This document shows, in pieces, positions 32,978 to 41,534 of a stretch of DNA of 64,000 bases. The notes under the pieces were generated by a model that was not told the DNA's origin, searched no databases, and saw only the letters and a program-made list of their open reading frames with translations. The DNA comes from Lactobacillus xylocopicola. Its GTDB lineage: Bacteria > Bacillota > Bacilli > Lactobacillales > Lactobacillaceae. The first letter of the stretch is position 1; each line of letters opens with the position of its first letter. The translations under genes were made by a program, and so were the position numbers. The stretch covers positions 223,501-287,500 of the forward strand of contig NZ_AP026803.1 of assembly GCF_033096005.1 (NCBI RefSeq). Reading direction: 5' to 3'.

Positions 32978-35389
32978 GTTTTAGATGGTTGTTAGATCAA
33001 TGATGATTAGAACTGTTTTCGGTTGTGAATATCCCAGAATAGTGTTTTAGATGGTTGTTAGATCAATGATGATTAGAACTCAGTTGCTTAACAATGTCCA
33101 TATTGTTCTGTTTTAGATGGTTGTTAGATCAATGATGATTAGAACTTTTTCTCCTTTAAATCTTAATTCACTTAAGTTTTAGATGGTTGTTAGATCAATG
33201 ATGATTAGAACCCCTGAGTTGAATCGTCGTCAAATGCACTCGTTTTAGATGGTTGTTAGATCAATGATGATTAGAACCAAAAGTAAGGCCAATTGATGTA
33301 CTAGAACGTTTTAGATGGTTGTTAGATCAATGATGATTAGAACATACGGATTATCTAAATTGTCTGGGTTATGGTTTTAGATGGTTGTTAGATCAATGAT
33401 GATTAGAACTTATTTGATAGTAGGAACACAATAGGAACAGTTTTAGATGGTTGTTAGATCAATGATGATTAGAACTCACAATTGGATATTATTGACGGGT
33501 ACCGTGTTTTAGATGGTTGTTAGATCAATGATGATTAGAACTTAGAACAATGTTGGGAAGTCTTTTCGAAAGTTTTAGATGGTTGTTAGATCAATGATGA
33601 TTAGAACCCATTAAAGATATTATTGTGACCTTTTTTAGTTTTAGATGGTTGTTAGATCAATGATGATTAGAACGTCTAGAACATCTGTTATTAAGCGGAC
33701 TTTGTTTTAGATGGTTGTTAGATCAATGATGATTAGAACTTAGTAATAGAGCAGGTGTAATTGGTAATTGTTTTAGATGGTTGTTAGATCAATGATGATT
33801 AGAACGATTTCTCCTTTAATATTAATTCAACTTAAGTTTTAGATGGTTGTTAGATCAATGATGATTAGAACTCCTTCTCGGCCTTTGCCTTGTACTCATT
33901 CGTTTTAGATGGTTGTTAGATCAATGATGATTAGAACACATACTTCTTCCCGGTAAAGTGTTTCTTAGTTTTAGATGGTTGTTAGATCAATGATGATTAG
34001 AACCTTCGCATCCGCGCCGCCATGCCCCGTCCGGTTTTAGATGGTTGTTAGATCAATGATGATTAGAACCTTTGACACGGTAGAAGCCGTATCCCATAGG
34101 TTTTAGATGGTTGTTAGATCAATGATGATTAGAACACGCACGAGGATTGAAACGTGCGAAAATATGTTTTAGATGGTTGTTAGATCAATGATGATTAGAA
34201 CAAATAACCATAAGGAATATCGGGGTTGTAAGTTTTAGATGGTTGTTAGATCAATGATGATTAGAACTACAGCTGATTGAAGCGAGCAATGACGTCCGTT
34301 TTAGATGGTTGTTAGATCAATGATGATTAGAACAATTCTTGGCTAGGTTTGTAGCTCCTACACGTTTTAGATGGTTGTTAGATCAATGATGATTAGAACG
34401 AGCAAGAGGAAAAATGGATAAAAAATATAGTTTTAGATGGTTGTTAGATCAATGATGATTAGAACTTTTCTCCATACTCATTTTTGTAGAAGTAAGTTTT
34501 AGATGGTTGTTAGATCAATGATGATTAGAACAAAGATTTTTTATTTCCTTAACTGAGCCTTGTTTTAGATGGTTGTTAGATCAATGATGATTAGAACTCC
34601 AATTGATCTGTTTCAAGCGTTTGCTTAGTTTTAGATGGTTGTTAGATCAATGATGATTAGAACAAAAATCGTCATTGATAAGAGTAGATACTTGTTTTAG
34701 ATGGTTGTTAGATCAATGATGATTAGAACTTCATAAACGCTCCTATCAAACGATCTTGTGTTTTAGATGGTTGTTAGATCAATGATGATTAGAACTTCTA
34801 GCACAATCTCTTGCAAAGTTTGCTCGTTTTAGATGGTTGTTAGATCAATGATGATTAGAACTTTGCTGACACGATAGAAACCTGGAAAACAGTTTTAGAT
34901 GGTTGTTAGATCAATGATGATTAGAACGGAATATACTACTGTTCCACGACGCACGGCGTTTTAGATGGTTGTTAGATCAATGATGATTAGAACCTACTAC
35001 GGCAGTAAAAATGACTGGTCAAAGTTTTAGATGGTTGTTAGATCAATGATGATTAGAACGATAAAGCCTATCGAGATAACGAAGGAAAAGTTTTAGATGG
35101 TTGTTAGATCAATGATGATTAGAACAAAATGATAGTTTTACCAAAACCAGAACAGGTTTTAGATGGTTGTTAGATCAATGATGATTAGAACCACTCTTTT
35201 GCTACTTTTTCGTCGCTTGAAGTTTTAGATGGTTGTTAGATCAATGATGATTAGAACGGCAACAAGGCATAAATAAGTACACAATCTGTTTTAGATGGTT
35301 GTTAGATCAATGATGATTAGAACTGCTCGTATTGTACTCTCATACGGTAAACTGTTTTAGATGGTTGTTAGATCAATGATGATTAGAAC
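32978..35389 (+). CRISPR. Type II-A CRISPR array, 37 repeats and 36 spacers
   Basis: A 36-base repeat starting GTTTTAGATGGTTGTTAG and ending ATGATGATTAGAAC, with every spacer exactly 30 bases. The repeat starts are exactly 66 bases apart from 32978 to 35354, which gives 37 repeats. I noticed no degenerate repeat, and even the distal one is intact. Same orientation as the cas genes; repeat 5' end pairs with the tracrRNA. An extended -10 box TGATAAAAT (32965-32973) sits right before the first repeat and may start the precursor crRNA. Spacers 3 and 13, and 17 and 29, resemble each other. Confidence 0.99.
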
Positions 35390-35640
35390 AAAGTGTATAA
35401 GGATTTGATTATGTTGATAAGCGCTGTTTGATGAACAAACTGCATATGCAGAATTTATTTACTCTTATTGGAATTCGAATTCTTCCTGGTACTGACATGG
35501 GGTGCAAATATTTATAAACAAACTAAGTCTAAAGATATTTTTCAGCCAGTTTTCACCAGCTCTAAAAAATTGAGAATATAGCGATTAAAGGAATATTCTA
35601 ATTGCTATATTGTTATAATAAAAATAAAATAGGAATGATT
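35390..35640. other. Trailer end of the CRISPR locus, no gene seen
   Basis: AT-rich stretch without a credible reading frame. A TATAAT-like box (TTATAAT around 35612) lies just upstream of the decayed gene at 35641 and could have been its promoter. No degenerate repeats are seen here. Confidence 0.5.
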
Positions 35641-36133
35641 ATGGCTAAGAAAAGAAAAAATGAATTTGAAGAATTGTCATCGTTGAATAACGAAACCTCT
35701 AACTCAGAAATAGAGAAAGCGCAGCGATTGCTTTTCAGATAATTGGCGAAGGCGATTTTAGTGAATAAATAAAAACAGCTAATCTTATCGAGCAACGGGC
35801 TATTTTAGCTGCCCTTGCACATCCTCCCATGCTAAAAAATAGTGATAAGGCGAAATTTGCACTTATTATGGCAGACGATATCATGTTCAACGTGATAAAA
35901 GTTCCTTCTCAAGAACGAAGGTCAGAAGAATTTAAAGCCTTAAAAAAGGGTTAGATTATTGTCTAAGCGTCTTTGTTAGCGCTCTTCCCGCAGAAGGTTT
36001 TATGTTTCTTGATAAATACGCCCAACTGGACGACCCAGTTGTTATTAGTATAATAAAATCGAATTTGGGCAAGGCCAGATTAAAGAATAAATACCCGTCA
36101 GAAGTTTCAGAGATTAGCAAAAATATTTCCTGA
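35641..36133 (+). pseudogene. Decayed gene for a small HEAT-repeat-like protein
   Basis: Three reading-frame pieces read as one protein. Piece 1 starts MAKKRKNEFEELSSLNNE at 35641. A frameshift near 35735 leads to AFQIIGEGDFSE, then an in-frame TAA, then NLIEQRAILAALAHPPMLKN to FKALKKG. A second shift near 35950 leads to LDYCLSVFVSALPAEGFMFL and DDPVVISIIKSNLGKARL, ending at TGA 36131-36133. The last part has the look of a terminal HEAT-like repeat as in DNA-alkylation-repair-type proteins (VIRWIIKSNLKKNRL pattern). About 160 residues originally. Function unknown; family assignment is tentative. Confidence 0.55.
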
Positions 36134-36137
36134 CCCA

Positions 36138-36171
36138 AAAAGAGGTTCTGCTAATATGCAGAACCTCTTTT
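36138..36171. terminator. Bidirectional terminator
   Basis: Perfect 14-base stem AAAAGAGGTTCTGC / GCAGAACCTCTTTT with loop TAATAT; serves the convergent MFS gene and the decayed gene. Confidence 0.9.
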
Positions 36172-36196
36172 GCGGTTTAAGGCTAAATCAAGTTAG

Positions 36197-37609
36197 TTAA
36201 TTTACCTCATTTGAAGAATGTTCGGACTTTAAGGTGAAGGCAATGATTAAACCAACCACAGCCAAGGCCAAAGTAAAGTACAGGCCATAGTGAACACCAT
36301 TGGTAAATTGGGCGGCCTTATTAAGGCCTTGGTAAGCACCCTGGCCCAGACTCAAGAAGCTGGTTGCCAAAGCTGTTGCTACAGCACCGATAATTTGTTC
36401 CATAGTGTTGAGAATGGTACTCCCATCAGCAGATTCAGGACCGCGCAGAGCATTTAGAGCGTGCGTTTGTGCAGGCGACATAGCTAGTGGGCACCCAATC
36501 ATCAGAATAATGTGAGCCGCAATTACGTATGCAATCGGTGACGTGTTGTTTGAGAATAGCAACATTACAATACCAATAATGGCAATTGTAAAGCCGGCCA
36601 CCGTGGGCCTTTTAGCACCTAAAGAATCGAATAGGCGTCCGGCAAAAGCGGAGACGGCCGCGTTAATAATGCCCCCTGGGAGCATGATAATCCCGGTTAC
36701 CGCAACTGGTAATAGCAACCCGCGTTGCAGATATTGCGGCAACAAATACATTGCTGACAAAATAATCGCAAAGTCCAGCATGACGCAGAGTGCCCCCTGG
36801 GCAAAATCTATCTTCTTAAATACGTGTAGATTGATAATCGGTTGTTGTAAATGTAGTTGCCGGTGGCCATAAAAAAGCAAAACAATAATACCAATAGCCA
36901 ACATAATTATGACAGTTGGTGAAGCCCAGCCAAAGTCAGCGGCAAAGCTAACGCCCATTACAAGACAAGAAAATCCGATAATGGATTCAAGTAACGAAAG
37001 AATATCAACTTTTGGTCGAGTAATTGTGCCGACGTTGGGTAAACCAACTAGCGCACAAATTAAAGCAATAACCAAAAATGGAATAAAGAACCAAAAGATC
37101 CAGTTCCAGGACAGCTTACCCAGAATAATACCTGTCACGGTTGGTCCAATTGCTGGTGCCAGCATAATAACTAGGGCGCAGATTCCCATCGCTGCACCCA
37201 TTTTGCGCGGGGGGAAGACTAACATTGCGACCGTAAACATCAAAGGGAGGATGATACCTGTTCCCAACCCTTGAATCATCCTTCCAATTAGTAAAAGGGT
37301 AAAGTTAGGGGCAAGAGCCGCGATCACTGCACCAATAATGAAGTCTATAAGGCCAGTGATAACCAGTTGCCTGGAGGTGAACCATTTAGTTAATAGACTT
37401 GAAAAAGGCAATATAATGCCGATAACCAGCATATAGCCAGTGACCAGCCATTGAACTGCACCTGAATTAATTTGAAATGCTTTCATCAATTGGGGCAAGG
37501 CGATGTTTAATGATGTTTCCGACAACATACCGACAAAAGCCCCAATCATCATACTCATCATTGCTAGCCAAGGGCGGTTTACTTGTACCCTCGCTTGATT
37601 ATTTTTCAT
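36197..37609 (-). CDS. MFS transporter, DHA2 (EmrB/QacA) family
   Basis: Proton-coupled drug or metabolite exporter with about 14 membrane segments in 470 residues, the size and topology of the DHA2 group. Motifs visible: ALPQLMKAF in the first helix region, GYMLVIGIILPFSSLLT, the loop 2-3 equivalent, GRMIQGLGTGIILPLMF and motif C-like LAPAIGPTVTGIIL. GGAG precedes ATG 37609. It is monocistronic. Substrate not predictable from sequence. Confidence 0.92.
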   Translation of the reverse strand: MKNNQARVQVNRPWLAMMSMMIGAFVGMLSETSLNIALPQLMKAFQINSGAVQWLVTGYMLVIGIILPFSSLLTKWFTSRQLVITGLIDFIIGAVIAALAPNFTLLLIGRMIQGLGTGIILPLMFTVAMLVFPPRKMGAAMGICALVIMLAPAIGPTVTGIILGKLSWNWIFWFFIPFLVIALICALVGLPNVGTITRPKVDILSLLESIIGFSCLVMGVSFAADFGWASPTVIIMLAIGIIVLLFYGHRQLHLQQPIINLHVFKKIDFAQGALCVMLDFAIILSAMYLLPQYLQRGLLLPVAVTGIIMLPGGIINAAVSAFAGRLFDSLGAKRPTVAGFTIAIIGIVMLLFSNNTSPIAYVIAAHIILMIGCPLAMSPAQTHALNALRGPESADGSTILNTMEQIIGAVATALATSFLSLGQGAYQGLNKAAQFTNGVHYGLYFTLALAVVGLIIAFTLKSEHSSNEVN

Positions 37610-37773
37610 AGAAAAACTCCTTTCAATTCTGTGCTCTTTACAGCAACTCGATCATGATAACAAAATAAAAAAAGCTTCGTAAGTTTTTTTTAAAAAAGGA
37701 AAACTGTGTTTAGAGTTTAAATGTCATTGTTCATTAAGAAAAATCGGGGGGTTAAGTTTTGGATTCTAAGGAA

Positions 37774-39021
37774 CTAGCTATGACTTGTTTTTTCCCATGA
37801 ATTATTACCAGTTAACATTCGAGCGATAGCCATATAAGGAACAACTGCTAAAACCCAACGATAAAGATCGATTACAAAAGCGACTTTTAATAATTTTAAA
37901 AAAGTAATTTTGGACTCTTGCTCCGTGGTTCTCCATTGTTTAACTATCATCAGAGAATTTGAAAAATATTCAATTAATACTATAACTAAAATAGCACCAA
38001 TACTAAGCCAAAAGTTAAAAGCAGCATCGTAAAACAAGGTTATGAGAGAAAAAATAGCTGCTGGAACAAGAAATACAGAAAAACAGGGAATTAATAAAAA
38101 GGCTAATACATAAAATTTGATAGCAAAAGAAATAGTACTCGATTTAATGATTTTACTGCCGTATGTAGCTAAGCACTGCAACCCACCTTGACACCATCTT
38201 ATCCGTTGCCTAATTAGTTTTTTAAGAGAAATAACGCCCTCTTGTCCGATACTATCAGTATTAAGAAATGTACCATAATATCCTTTTAGCAAACCTTTTA
38301 ATGAAAATTCACAATCTTCAAGTAGAGAAGAAGACCAGCCAACATCTTCAACCATTTTTAAGGTTACAAATTGACCATTACCGGAGGCTAGAGAGGAGCC
38401 CCAATTTGTTCTGGCCATTTGTACTAAGCCATTGTAGATAGAAAATTCAAAATTTTGCATAGTAGACAAATTATTATCTGTATTATAGATGTTTACACGG
38501 GTTTGAACCAAATCATATGATGAATTTTCAAAAGAGTGCCAAACTTTGCATAAGTAATTTTCATCGAATCGAGCATCGGCATCAACTACTCCGATTAATG
38601 TATTATCCCTTGAAAAATTCATTTGAGCAATTTGATCAGCAGCATTTTGTAGAGCCGGCCCCTTCCCTAATTGGGCGTTAGGCTTAACCCTATGAATGAC
38701 GATCACATTTTCTTCGTGAGAAAATTTATTTAATAATTCCGTTGTTCCATCATTGGAAGCATCATCGATAAAAACAAATTTAAGATCTATAAAGTGTTTG
38801 CATTGCTCATGTAAATTAAGTAGTTTAGACATATTTTTATTAAGTGACTTATATTCATTCATTGCTGGTATAAATAATAACATTGTTTCAAATGAACGTT
38901 GTTGATAGTCATAACTTTCTTGTTGAACACTTTTGCTGAAGGACAAATATAAGCACCAGAGCAAATTAAAAACGAAGGCAATTCCACCAATAATAAGTGT
39001 GATAGTAATAAAAATATACAT
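37774..39021 (-). CDS. Membrane glycosyltransferase, family 2 (processive type)
   Basis: Inverting glycosyltransferase. One N-terminal membrane segment (residues 1-26), a GT-A catalytic domain with FVFIDDASNDGT, the DxD-equivalent VVDADARFDE, the acceptor motif LLEDCEFS and QRIRWCQGGLQ (Q/RxxRW of processive synthases), then three or more C-terminal membrane helices. 415 residues. This layout is that of hyaluronan/chitin/PNAG-like synthases such as IcaA, so a secreted polysaccharide is likely; the product cannot be told. Codon use looks AT-richer than in its neighbours. No other polysaccharide gene is beside it. Weak Shine-Dalgarno. Confidence 0.85.
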   Translation of the reverse strand: MYIFITITLIIGGIAFVFNLLWCLYLSFSKSVQQESYDYQQRSFETMLLFIPAMNEYKSLNKNMSKLLNLHEQCKHFIDLKFVFIDDASNDGTTELLNKFSHEENVIVIHRVKPNAQLGKGPALQNAADQIAQMNFSRDNTLIGVVDADARFDENYLCKVWHSFENSSYDLVQTRVNIYNTDNNLSTMQNFEFSIYNGLVQMARTNWGSSLASGNGQFVTLKMVEDVGWSSSLLEDCEFSLKGLLKGYYGTFLNTDSIGQEGVISLKKLIRQRIRWCQGGLQCLATYGSKIIKSSTISFAIKFYVLAFLLIPCFSVFLVPAAIFSLITLFYDAAFNFWLSIGAILVIVLIEYFSNSLMIVKQWRTTEQESKITFLKLLKVAFVIDLYRWVLAVVPYMAIARMLTGNNSWEKTSHS

Positions 39022-39171
39022 TAAAAATTCTCTTTTCTATAAATAATTTCTTATTCTATCATCAATTAATATGAATCAAAAGAGCATATTTAATATAAAC
39101 TAAAACTAATAAACAAATAAAAAATCAAGCAGTACTTGCTTGCTCAATTTAAATTTTAAAATAACGGTAAG

Positions 39172-40086
39172 TTATTCGCCCTGAAAGCTTCCGTCTTCAA
39201 CTTGCCGAATGAAATCAGCCAAGTGCTGGTAGTAAACGTCAGGATTATCGACCATGTGATGGTGTCCGCCGTCTGGTGTAGTTACCAGACGCGAATTTGG
39301 AATCTCTTGTTGCATCGTTTTAGCGGTGGCGATGGGCATTGTTTCCTTCTCACCAAAGGTAATCAAAGTTGGTACTTTGATTTTTTTTAGCTGCTTTCTG
39401 AAGTGCCATTCCTTCAACTTTCCAGTAATAACGAATTCATTATCACCTTGAAAGGTATGGTAGACCTCGCTGCCACCGAGATCTTTCAAGTGGTATAGTT
39501 TGGATGGTTGTCTACGGTCAACGAAGTTGATATTTAAGCTGTTGACGTCGTCTTGGTAGCGCTGGTTGTTGTAATCATTGTGTTCTTCACATTCATGCAT
39601 GAAGTCGATTTCACTTTGCGGCAAAATCTCCTGGCGACGGCGGTTGACCGAATCTACATATTCATCAATTTCGTCTACCATTGATGAAATAATCGCTCCC
39701 TTTAAATGGTGGCCGTACTTAACGGCGTATTCCTGAACTAGCAGTCCGCCCCAGCTTTGGCCAATTAAGTAGAACTGATCAAGGCCAAGTTTGGCGCGAA
39801 CTTCATCGACCTCAGCTAAAAAATATTCATAGGTCAGGTATTTTTCGGCAATTTCAGGGTCAGAATAATCCGGTTGGTCAGAATAAAGCGAACCCAATTG
39901 ATCGTACATTGTGACTTGGACGTTTAGTCCTTGTTTTTTGAGCTGGTCTGCAGTATCTTCCCAGTATTCGTGGGTTCCACCAGGTCCACCATGCAGTGCT
40001 AAAAGGTGAATATTGCCGTCTCCCTGGGTGTTGGTCCACAGGTGGTAGCCGTTGTCTAAAGTGATGATTTTGGTGCCAGTTTTCAT
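39172..40086 (-). CDS. pepI: Proline iminopeptidase PepI
   Basis: Alpha/beta-hydrolase of peptidase family S33 that removes N-terminal proline from peptides, part of the lactobacillar proteolytic system. Oxyanion motif HGGPGG at 32-37, nucleophile Ser111 in GQSWGG, and the catalytic His in DGGHHHMV near the C-terminus. The 304-residue length is close to the usual 294-305. It lacks a signal peptide, so it acts in the cytoplasm. Shine-Dalgarno GGGAGAA. Confidence 0.94.
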   Translation of the reverse strand: MKTGTKIITLDNGYHLWTNTQGDGNIHLLALHGGPGGTHEYWEDTADQLKKQGLNVQVTMYDQLGSLYSDQPDYSDPEIAEKYLTYEYFLAEVDEVRAKLGLDQFYLIGQSWGGLLVQEYAVKYGHHLKGAIISSMVDEIDEYVDSVNRRRQEILPQSEIDFMHECEEHNDYNNQRYQDDVNSLNINFVDRRQPSKLYHLKDLGGSEVYHTFQGDNEFVITGKLKEWHFRKQLKKIKVPTLITFGEKETMPIATAKTMQQEIPNSRLVTTPDGGHHHMVDNPDVYYQHLADFIRQVEDGSFQGE

Positions 40087-40240
40087 AATTGTTCTCCCTT
40101 ATTTAACGTTATCCTTTATTTTAGCGCAGAACCTTTAAAAGCAAAATAGTGGGTTAAAAACTGCCTGATTTTCTCCTAAGTAACATATTACCAATGATAA
40201 GTAGTGATGGCACCGGGTTCAACTAATTTTTGTTATACTT
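40087..40240. other. Noncoding interval with promoter for the DUF3290 operon
   Basis: An extended -10 TGTTATACT (40231-40239) marks the likely promoter. Upstream of it is the 5' region of pepI. No gene seen. Confidence 0.45.
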
Positions 40241-40415
40241 GATGATGAATAGGCTTATAAACATAGCTAACCAAGATACTGAGTTTAGACAAGTTAAGGT
40301 CGCTAGCTTGAGTTCAGCATTTGTAGCTGCACGGGTCCTGCTTACCTGCCTATTTTAACATCTGGTTCCAACTGCACCGGCGATACTTCCGGTGCTAGCA
40401 GTTTTATTAGAGGTG
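40241..40415 (+). promoter_or_regulatory. Structured 5' leader of the DUF3290/DUF421 operon, possible cis-regulatory RNA
   Basis: Long leader of about 175 bases. A closing helix pairs GATGATGAATAGGC (40241-40254) with GCCTATTTTAACATC (40348-40362; AATAGGC/GCCTATT plus GATG/CATC), enclosing some 90 bases. It is followed by a terminator-like hairpin AACTGC-ACCGG / CCGGT-GCTA-GCAGTT (40370-40403) and a T run. GCTAGC inside the enclosed region (about 40302-40307) could pair with GCTAGC of the hairpin. I do not recognise this as any standard riboswitch. Confidence 0.5.
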
Positions 40416-40423
40416 ACAATACT

Positions 40424-40873
40424 ATGAAGTTTTATACACTCAAGTATATTGAGCAAAATCAGAATACTAATAAAAATATTCTCTATGCATTAATTGCCGC
40501 AACCGCGGTTGTGCTGATTGCACTCATTGCGCTTTACCTGCGGCATCGCTTTGACACACGTTACCGTGATCTGGGCATTATTGCCCTGTTGTTTTTACTC
40601 TTGTTTGTCGGTACGCAATATGAAAGATATGTGCAGACCAACTTGAATAAGTCCCAGTCTGAGCAAATTGTTCCCTTCATAAAGGCAATTGCTAGAGATC
40701 AGGGGGTCCCTGAAAAGGACGTCTTGGTTAATTCAACGACCCTGAAAGATGGTCTGATTGTGCGGTTAGAGTCCAAAAATACCGATTATCAGTTGAATTT
40801 GAATGATGATAACAACAGCTATTCTTTAGAACAAGCTCATGTCATTAACCCTGAAGTCAACGTGCAGAATTAG
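40424..40873 (+). CDS. DUF3290 family membrane protein
   Basis: A 149-residue protein with two membrane segments (about residues 20-41 and 50-66) and a C-terminal soluble part. It forms a conserved pair with the DUF421 protein encoded 12 bases downstream. Function unknown. The pair is common in lactobacilli; YetF-like partners are envelope proteins. Start at ATG 40424 with GAGGTG upstream. Confidence 0.8.
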   Translation: MKFYTLKYIEQNQNTNKNILYALIAATAVVLIALIALYLRHRFDTRYRDLGIIALLFLLLFVGTQYERYVQTNLNKSQSEQIVPFIKAIARDQGVPEKDVLVNSTTLKDGLIVRLESKNTDYQLNLNDDNNSYSLEQAHVINPEVNVQN

Positions 40874-40885
40874 GAGGAAGCAAGC

Positions 40886-41521
40886 ATGGATTATACACAA
40901 CTGTTTATTAAGTTCGGGCTAGGTGTATTGACACTAATTTTTCAAATAAATGTTTTTGGTAAAAGTAATATTGCGCCAACGACTGCCTTGGACCAGCTGC
41001 AAAACTATGTCTTAGGTGGTATCATTGGTGGCGTAATTTATAATGCCAACATCACTGTTTTGCAGTTTATGCTGGTTTTAATTGTGTGGACACTGCTAGT
41101 GTTCATTTTAAAATTTGCCCGGGAACACAGTAACTTTATCCGGGCCCTGATTGACGGCAAGCCAATGCAAATTATTAAAAACGGGCAGGTTTTGGTGAAG
41201 AACTGTTTGGCGGTTGGTTTATCTGCTAATGAGTTAATGTTCAAGTTACGTAGCCAGGGTATTTATTCGGTTGAAACGGTCAAAAACTGTATTTTTGAAA
41301 AGAATGGGCAACTAACGGTAATCAAAAAAGATGAAAAAAATGTTCGCTTTCCGTTAATTAGTGATGGCCAGGTCAACTACGATGTGCTCGAGCAACTCGA
41401 CCGGGACGAAAATTGGTTAAAGCAGGAAGTTAAAGCAGCGGGTTACCAGGATTTTAATGACGTCTTTTTGGCTGATGTTGAAGATAGCAAGATTTCCTTT
41501 ACTGGTTACGAGCGAAAATAG
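40886..41521 (+). CDS. DUF421 (YetF-like) membrane protein
   Basis: 211 residues: three N-terminal membrane segments (about 8-25, 40-58, 60-78) followed by the cytoplasmic YetF domain with GKPMQIIKNGQVLVKNCL and LRSQGIYSVETVKNCIFEKNGQLTVI, which are typical of DUF421. Role unknown; in spore-formers relatives affect spore germination and membrane stability. Shine-Dalgarno AGGAGG. The sirtuin-like gene starts 13 bases on, so it may be in the same transcript. Confidence 0.85.
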   Translation: MDYTQLFIKFGLGVLTLIFQINVFGKSNIAPTTALDQLQNYVLGGIIGGVIYNANITVLQFMLVLIVWTLLVFILKFAREHSNFIRALIDGKPMQIIKNGQVLVKNCLAVGLSANELMFKLRSQGIYSVETVKNCIFEKNGQLTVIKKDEKNVRFPLISDGQVNYDVLEQLDRDENWLKQEVKAAGYQDFNDVFLADVEDSKISFTGYERK

Positions 41522-41534
41522 AAATGAGAAGTAG

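Noticed and set aside
35390..35640. Degenerate extra repeats or a second array at the trailer
   Set aside because: No sequence resembling the repeat beyond 35389.
35613..36138. Small minus-strand frames after the CRISPR array
   Set aside because: They are opposite to the decayed HEAT-like gene, whose pieces read coherently on the plus strand.
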